In this document: piece by piece, positions 14,685-18,137 of the stretch
Position numbering within the stretch: the stretch's first letter is position 1
How the letters are laid out: each line of letters starts with the position of its first letter
From: an uncultured Oscillospiraceae bacterium
GTDB lineage: Bacteria; Bacillota; Clostridia; Oscillospirales; Oscillospiraceae
Assembly: GCA_910588365.1 (NCBI GenBank)
Contig: CAJUQS010000108.1
Location: 1-18,137, forward strand
DNA length: 18,137 nt
Direction: 5' to 3'
Position numbers and translations under genes: made by a program
The notes under the pieces: model-generated
Told to the model about the DNA's origin: nothing
Seen by the model: only the letters and a program-made list of their open reading frames with translations
Database searches by the model: none

Positions 14685-16658
14685 TCAATCCTTGGACAGG
14701 ATGAAGCTGTCCACCAGCTGCTTCAAGCTGGCGGCCTCGGCGGAGAGCTCCTCGCTGGCCGCCGCGCTCTCCTGGGCGGTGGCGCTGTTGGTCTGCACCA
14801 CGGCGGAGATCTGGTCCACGCCCTCGGTGACCTGGACGATGGCGGTGGTCTGGTTCTCCACGGCCTCCACCACAATGTCCATCTGGGAGGTCACGTGGCC
14901 GGCGAAGATGCTGGTCTGCTCCAGGGACTCGGTGACCAGATTCACCGCGTGACTGCCCTCGTTGACGGCGGCGATGGAGCCCTCTATCAGCTCCTTGGTG
15001 GCCTTGGCGGCCTCGTCGGACTTGGCGGCCAGATTGCGCACCTCGTCGGCCACCACGGCGAAGCCCTTGCCGGCGGAGCCCGCCCGGGCGGCCTCCACGG
15101 CGGCGTTCAGCGCCAGGATATTGGTCTGGAAGGCGATGTTTTCAATCGCGGCGATGATCTTGGAGATCTCCTCAGAGGACTTGGAGATCTTCTCCATGGC
15201 GCTGTTGAGCTCCTTGACATGCTCCACGCTGATGCCCAGCTGTGCGCCGGCCTGGCCCACAAACCGGCCCGCCTCCTCGGCGGCGTCAGAGGTCTTCCGG
15301 GCGCTGGAGGAGATGTCGTTGATGGTGGCCGCCAGCTCCTCCACGGAGCTGGCCTGCTCCATAGAGCCCTCGCTGAGGGTCTGGGCGCCGGTGGAGACCT
15401 GGCTGCTGGCGGAGGAGACCTGGGCGGCGGAGGCGTTGATCTGGCGCATGGTGCCGCTCAGCTCGGACTTCAGCGTGCGCATGGAGACCAGGATGCTCTG
15501 GAAGCCGCCCACATAGGCCTCCCGGTGGGAGGAGCGGATGTCGAAATTCTGGTTGGCCATTTCGGTGAGAAGATAGCCGATATCGTTGATGATGGTATTC
15601 AGGCTCGTCACCATCTCGGCGGTGGAGCGGGTCAGCTCCGCTGTTTCGTCCTGGCCCACAGTCTTGGGGACGGGCGACTCCAGATCACCCGCCACCAGCA
15701 GCTTCATCCGCTCGGCGCAGGCCCGCATGGGGACGCTGATATTGCTGGACAGCTTCAGTGCCACCACGATGGAGGCCAGGATGGAGACCATAATCACCAG
15801 CAGGTTGAGCGCGATGCCCAAATATGTATCCGTCAGATAGTCCTTCTTCATCGCGGTCACGGCCACGCTCCAGCCGTCGGTCCCGGCCACAGGTGCATAG
15901 GCCGCGTACCGGGGGCCGTCAGAGGCGCGGTAGCCGCCGAAGCCGTTCTTCCCCTCCCGCATCTCCGCGTGGATGGCGGCCAGACTTCTCAGGGAGGCGT
16001 CGCTCTGGGCCTCCCGCTCAATGTTCTGGGTGGTGATGGTCTCCAGGGTGGTGTCGGCGATGGTGTCGCCATTGCGGTTGATCATATAGGCCCGGCTGTT
16101 CTCGCTGATCTGTATGGAGGAGACGATGTCGTTGAGGAAGGTCTCCGGCGGGACGAAGTAGACCACGCCCACAATCAGGGAGTCCTGGCTCCCGCCGTTG
16201 TAGAGGGGGGCGGCCACCATGATGGACAGCTCCCCCGTAATCTTGCTGATCAGAGGCTCAGAGACGTAGACGTTTCCCTGCATGGCCTGCACAACATATT
16301 CCCGGTCGGAGTAGTCGTTCCCGTCGAAGATGCTGCAGCCGTCCGCGCCGATGATGTTGCCCCGCTGAAAGCCGTGCATGGCAACGCGCTCGTCGATGAT
16401 GGCCCGCTTCGCGGCCAGGGACACGGTGCCGTCGGAGAGCTGGGGGATACATCCCGTGTCCATCGCCACGTTCTTATAGGCGATCAGCTCCTGCTCGATG
16501 CGCTCCGCCGCCAGCACCGCCGTCTCACTCATCATCTGATCAACCGTGGCGATGGTGCTCCTGTAATTGAGCGTGATACTGGTAGCGCCCACCAATATCA
16601 GGGCGATCAAAACCGTTGCCATCAGGCACACTGTGATTTTCTTGCGGATACTCTTCAT
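14685..16658 (-). CDS. Methyl-accepting chemotaxis protein with dCache-like sensor
   Basis: This 657-residue transmembrane receptor would sense an external signal and control CheA. TM1 is at about 8-30. An extracytoplasmic region of about 31-272 has dCache features (DREYVVQAMQGNVYVSEPL, SIMVAAPLY, SRAYMINRNGDTIADT, YAAYAPVAGTDGWSVAV). TM2 is at about 279-302, followed by a HAMP-like linker to about 365. A long signalling coiled coil follows, with the conserved tip IENIAFQTNILALNAAVEAARAG at 505-527 and GKGFAVVADEVRNLA at 530-544. There is no NWETF-type tail for CheR/CheB. The ATG at 16658 follows GAGGTG; the TTG at 16673 would overlap the ribosome site. The ligand cannot be assigned. No other chemotaxis gene is in the window. 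Confidence 0.93.
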   Translation of the reverse strand: MKSIRKKITVCLMATVLIALILVGATSITLNYRSTIATVDQMMSETAVLAAERIEQELIAYKNVAMDTGCIPQLSDGTVSLAAKRAIIDERVAMHGFQRGNIIGADGCSIFDGNDYSDREYVVQAMQGNVYVSEPLISKITGELSIMVAAPLYNGGSQDSLIVGVVYFVPPETFLNDIVSSIQISENSRAYMINRNGDTIADTTLETITTQNIEREAQSDASLRSLAAIHAEMREGKNGFGGYRASDGPRYAAYAPVAGTDGWSVAVTAMKKDYLTDTYLGIALNLLVIMVSILASIVVALKLSSNISVPMRACAERMKLLVAGDLESPVPKTVGQDETAELTRSTAEMVTSLNTIINDIGYLLTEMANQNFDIRSSHREAYVGGFQSILVSMRTLKSELSGTMRQINASAAQVSSASSQVSTGAQTLSEGSMEQASSVEELAATINDISSSARKTSDAAEEAGRFVGQAGAQLGISVEHVKELNSAMEKISKSSEEISKIIAAIENIAFQTNILALNAAVEAARAGSAGKGFAVVADEVRNLAAKSDEAAKATKELIEGSIAAVNEGSHAVNLVTESLEQTSIFAGHVTSQMDIVVEAVENQTTAIVQVTEGVDQISAVVQTNSATAQESAAASEELSAEAASLKQLVDSFILSKD

Positions 16659-16730
16659 CTTTCTGCACCTCAATTTTTAGTAACTGAACTGCGTCATCCG
16701 GCGACGTATGAATGGTGGCGCAGCTCTTAT

Positions 16731-16760
16731 ATTATATGGGTTGGAAAGGCAGCTTGTCAA
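16731..16760 (-). promoter_or_regulatory. Sigma-A promoter of the chemotaxis gene
   Basis: On the minus strand TTGACA (16760-16755) and TATAAT (16736-16731) are both perfect hexamers with 18-bp spacing. The leader is about 65 nt. This is a housekeeping-type promoter, not the motility sigma-28 type often seen for such genes. Confidence 0.85.
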
Positions 16761-17002
16761 TGGTTTTGTCCCTTCTTTCCGGGGATTTAAGCGGGAAAAT
16801 TGGAGGTGTTCCGCCATCCGGCGCGTTTCCATTTGAAATGATGCCTGTCAGAGCCCGGGTTTGGCTGTGTAATATATGTGGAGAAGCGCGCCGCTTCCGG
16901 CATCCGGCCGGCCGGCAGGGAGCTGATGACGGAGCAGGTGGCCGCGCGTATTCGAGCGGGTCGATAAAATGCGCTCCGTTTACCCTTCACATTGCAGGGA
17001 TT
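16761..17002. other. Intergenic stretch without a supported gene
   Basis: Between the chemotaxis promoter and the rpoC terminator I see no ORF with a ribosome site or family resemblance. The word CATCCGGC occurs three times in the wider gap (16695, 16815, 16901), twice in the longer form CATCCGGCG exactly 120 bp apart. That may be chance in GC-rich DNA. Confidence 0.4.
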
Positions 17003-17049
17003 AAAACAGAGCATGGCGGCGGGTAATACCCGCCGCCATGCTCTGTTTT
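17003..17049. terminator. Very strong terminator of the rpoC operon
   Basis: A perfect palindrome has 23-nt arms (starting AAAACAGAGCATGGCGGCGG) around a single central base, 17026. On the minus strand, the direction of rpoC, it ends in TTTTAATCC. On the plus strand it ends in TTTTTGAATTTTTT, so it can work in both directions. It starts 31 bp past the rpoC stop. Confidence 0.9.
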
Positions 17050-17080
17050 TGAATTTTTTGGGTGGAAAAGGGGAGGGGGC

Positions 17081-18137
17081 TTACACCTCGTCCCCGCCGG
17101 AGAGGGGTTCCTCAGCCTCCTGGAAATTGTCCGCTGCCATAAACTCCTCCATCGGAGCCTCCTCCAGCTCAGCCGCCGGCTCCTCCGGGGGCTCGGGATC
17201 GGGGACCACGGCCTCGGCCATCTCCCGGTAGGCGCTGATGCCCGCGCCGGCGGGGATCAGCTTGCCGATGATGACGTTCTCCTTCAGTCCCACCAGATGG
17301 TCCACCTTGCCCTTGATGGCGGCCTCGGTGAGGACCTTGGTGGTCTCCTGGAAGGAGGCGGCGGAGAGGAAGGAGTCCGTGGCCAGGGAGGCCTTGGTGA
17401 TGCCCATGAGCAGCTGGGTGACCTCCGCCTCCCGCAAGGGAGTGCCGTCCTCCCGGACCTCGCCGGCGGCGCGGCGCGCCTGAACCTGCTCGTTGGCCTC
17501 GTGGAGATCCAGCACATCCACCATGGCGCCGGAGAGCAGGCCGGTGTCCCCGGCATCCTCCACCCGGCACTTGCGCATCATCTGGCGGACAATGACCTCG
17601 ATATGCTTGTCGTTGATGTCCACGCCCTGCTGGCGGTACACCCGCAGAACCTCCTGGATGAGGTAGTTGTGGACCGCGGAGGCGCCTCTGGTGCGCAGCA
17701 CATCGTGGGGGTTGAGAGCGCCGTCGTTGAGGGCGGTGCCCATCTCGATGACATCCCCGTCGCTGACCCGGAGGCCGGTGTGGGGCACGGAGTACATCTT
17801 GGTTTCCCCGCTGTCGGCCACCACATGGATGTTCAGCAGGGAGCCCTTGTGGCTCTCCTCGAAGCGGATCTTTCCGGCGATCTCCGACAGGGTGGCCATC
17901 TTCTTGGGCTTGCGGGCCTCGAACAGCTCCTCAACGCGGGGAAGACCCTGGGTGATGTCGCCGCCGGCCACGCCGCCGGTGTGGAAGGTACGCATGGTCA
18001 GCTGGGTGCCCGGCTCGCCGATGGACTGGGCAGCGATGATGCCGACAGCCTCGCCGGTGCCCACGGGCTTGCCGGCGGCCAGGTTCATGCCGTAGCACTT
18101 GGCGCACACGCCGCTCTTGGCCCGGCAGGTGAGCACC
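17081..18137 (-). CDS. rpoC: RNA polymerase beta' subunit, C-terminal part (partial)
   Basis: The last 351 codons of RpoC run in from the right edge, so the gene starts outside the window. VLTCRAKSGVCAKCYGMNLA holds most of the second zinc-binding cysteine cluster. AVGIIAAQSIGEPGTQLTMRTFHTGG is the highly conserved segment at the trigger-loop/bridge-helix side of the active centre. NDKHIEVIVRQMMRK and SFLSAASFQETTKVLTEAAIKGKVDHLVGLKENVIIGKLIPAG are equally diagnostic C-terminal blocks. The C terminus is an acidic, proline-rich tail of about 40 residues (PDPEPPEEP and further acidic runs), typical in style for related Clostridia. The gene normally lies behind rpoB, which would be off the right edge. 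It has an intact stop and a strong terminator. Confidence 0.98.
   Translation of the reverse strand, partial: VLTCRAKSGVCAKCYGMNLAAGKPVGTGEAVGIIAAQSIGEPGTQLTMRTFHTGGVAGGDITQGLPRVEELFEARKPKKMATLSEIAGKIRFEESHKGSLLNIHVVADSGETKMYSVPHTGLRVSDGDVIEMGTALNDGALNPHDVLRTRGASAVHNYLIQEVLRVYRQQGVDINDKHIEVIVRQMMRKCRVEDAGDTGLLSGAMVDVLDLHEANEQVQARRAAGEVREDGTPLREAEVTQLLMGITKASLATDSFLSAASFQETTKVLTEAAIKGKVDHLVGLKENVIIGKLIPAGAGISAYREMAEAVVPDPEPPEEPAAELEEAPMEEFMAADNFQEAEEPLSGGDEV

Noticed and set aside
14895..16790. 631-codon plus-strand frame opposite the chemotaxis receptor
   Set aside because: Its composition is low-complexity G/H/D/L-rich, it has no ribosome site, and the receptor on the other strand is certain.
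16712..17026. Small open frames between the chemotaxis gene and the rpoC terminator
   Set aside because: They have no ribosome site and no family resemblance, and one runs into the terminator palindrome.

Overview
This window looks like the chromosome of a high-GC member of the Clostridia, most likely the Oscillospirales (Flavonifractor/Intestinimonas-like). That placement is inferred from the strong AGGAGG-type ribosome sites, sigma-A promoters, protein sequence style and dispersed palindromic intergenic repeats; no phylogeny was run.

Layout: at the left end a minus-strand Na+/Ca2+ exchanger-family protein (128-1093) is preceded by a decayed 5' fragment of an NCS2 nucleobase permease (about 1198-1364, frameshifted in a run of eight G/C). 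A 700-bp gene-poor stretch with helically phased palindromes leads to a plus-strand arginine cluster, argG-argH-argC-argJ-argB-argD (1809-9625). Together these encode the N-acetylated route from glutamate to ornithine (ArgJ cyclic route, ArgB, ArgC, ArgD) and the last two steps from citrulline to arginine (ArgG, ArgH). Ornithine carbamoyltransferase (argF), carbamoyl-phosphate synthase and ArgR are not in the window. Three of the intergenic gaps in the cluster are filled by composite palindromic repeats, and one of these supplies the stop codon of argC.

Next comes rpsU (ribosomal protein S21) with a consensus sigma-A promoter and its own hairpin. It is followed by a TetR-type regulator and an MFS efflux-type transporter that share operator-like sequences upstream of both genes, probably a repressor-controlled efflux pair. 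Another copy of the palindromic repeat separates the transporter from a convergent minus-strand pair: a 575-residue HAAS/DUF1700-type membrane protein built from two tandem copies of a roughly 280-residue unit, and a PadR regulator 2 bp downstream. The pair has a good promoter with a 23-bp palindrome at the transcription start, which suggests PadR autoregulation.

The right end carries a minus-strand methyl-accepting chemotaxis protein with a dCache-like sensor and a good sigma-A promoter, a stretch of roughly 320 bp with no convincing gene, a very strong (23-bp arm) terminator, and the C-terminal 351 codons of rpoC, which continues past the window end.

The genes are mostly housekeeping or ordinary accessory functions. 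The most unusual material is the repeat family inside the arg operon, the internally duplicated HAAS protein with its operator, and the shared TetR operators. I see no phage, CRISPR, transposase or biosynthetic cluster.
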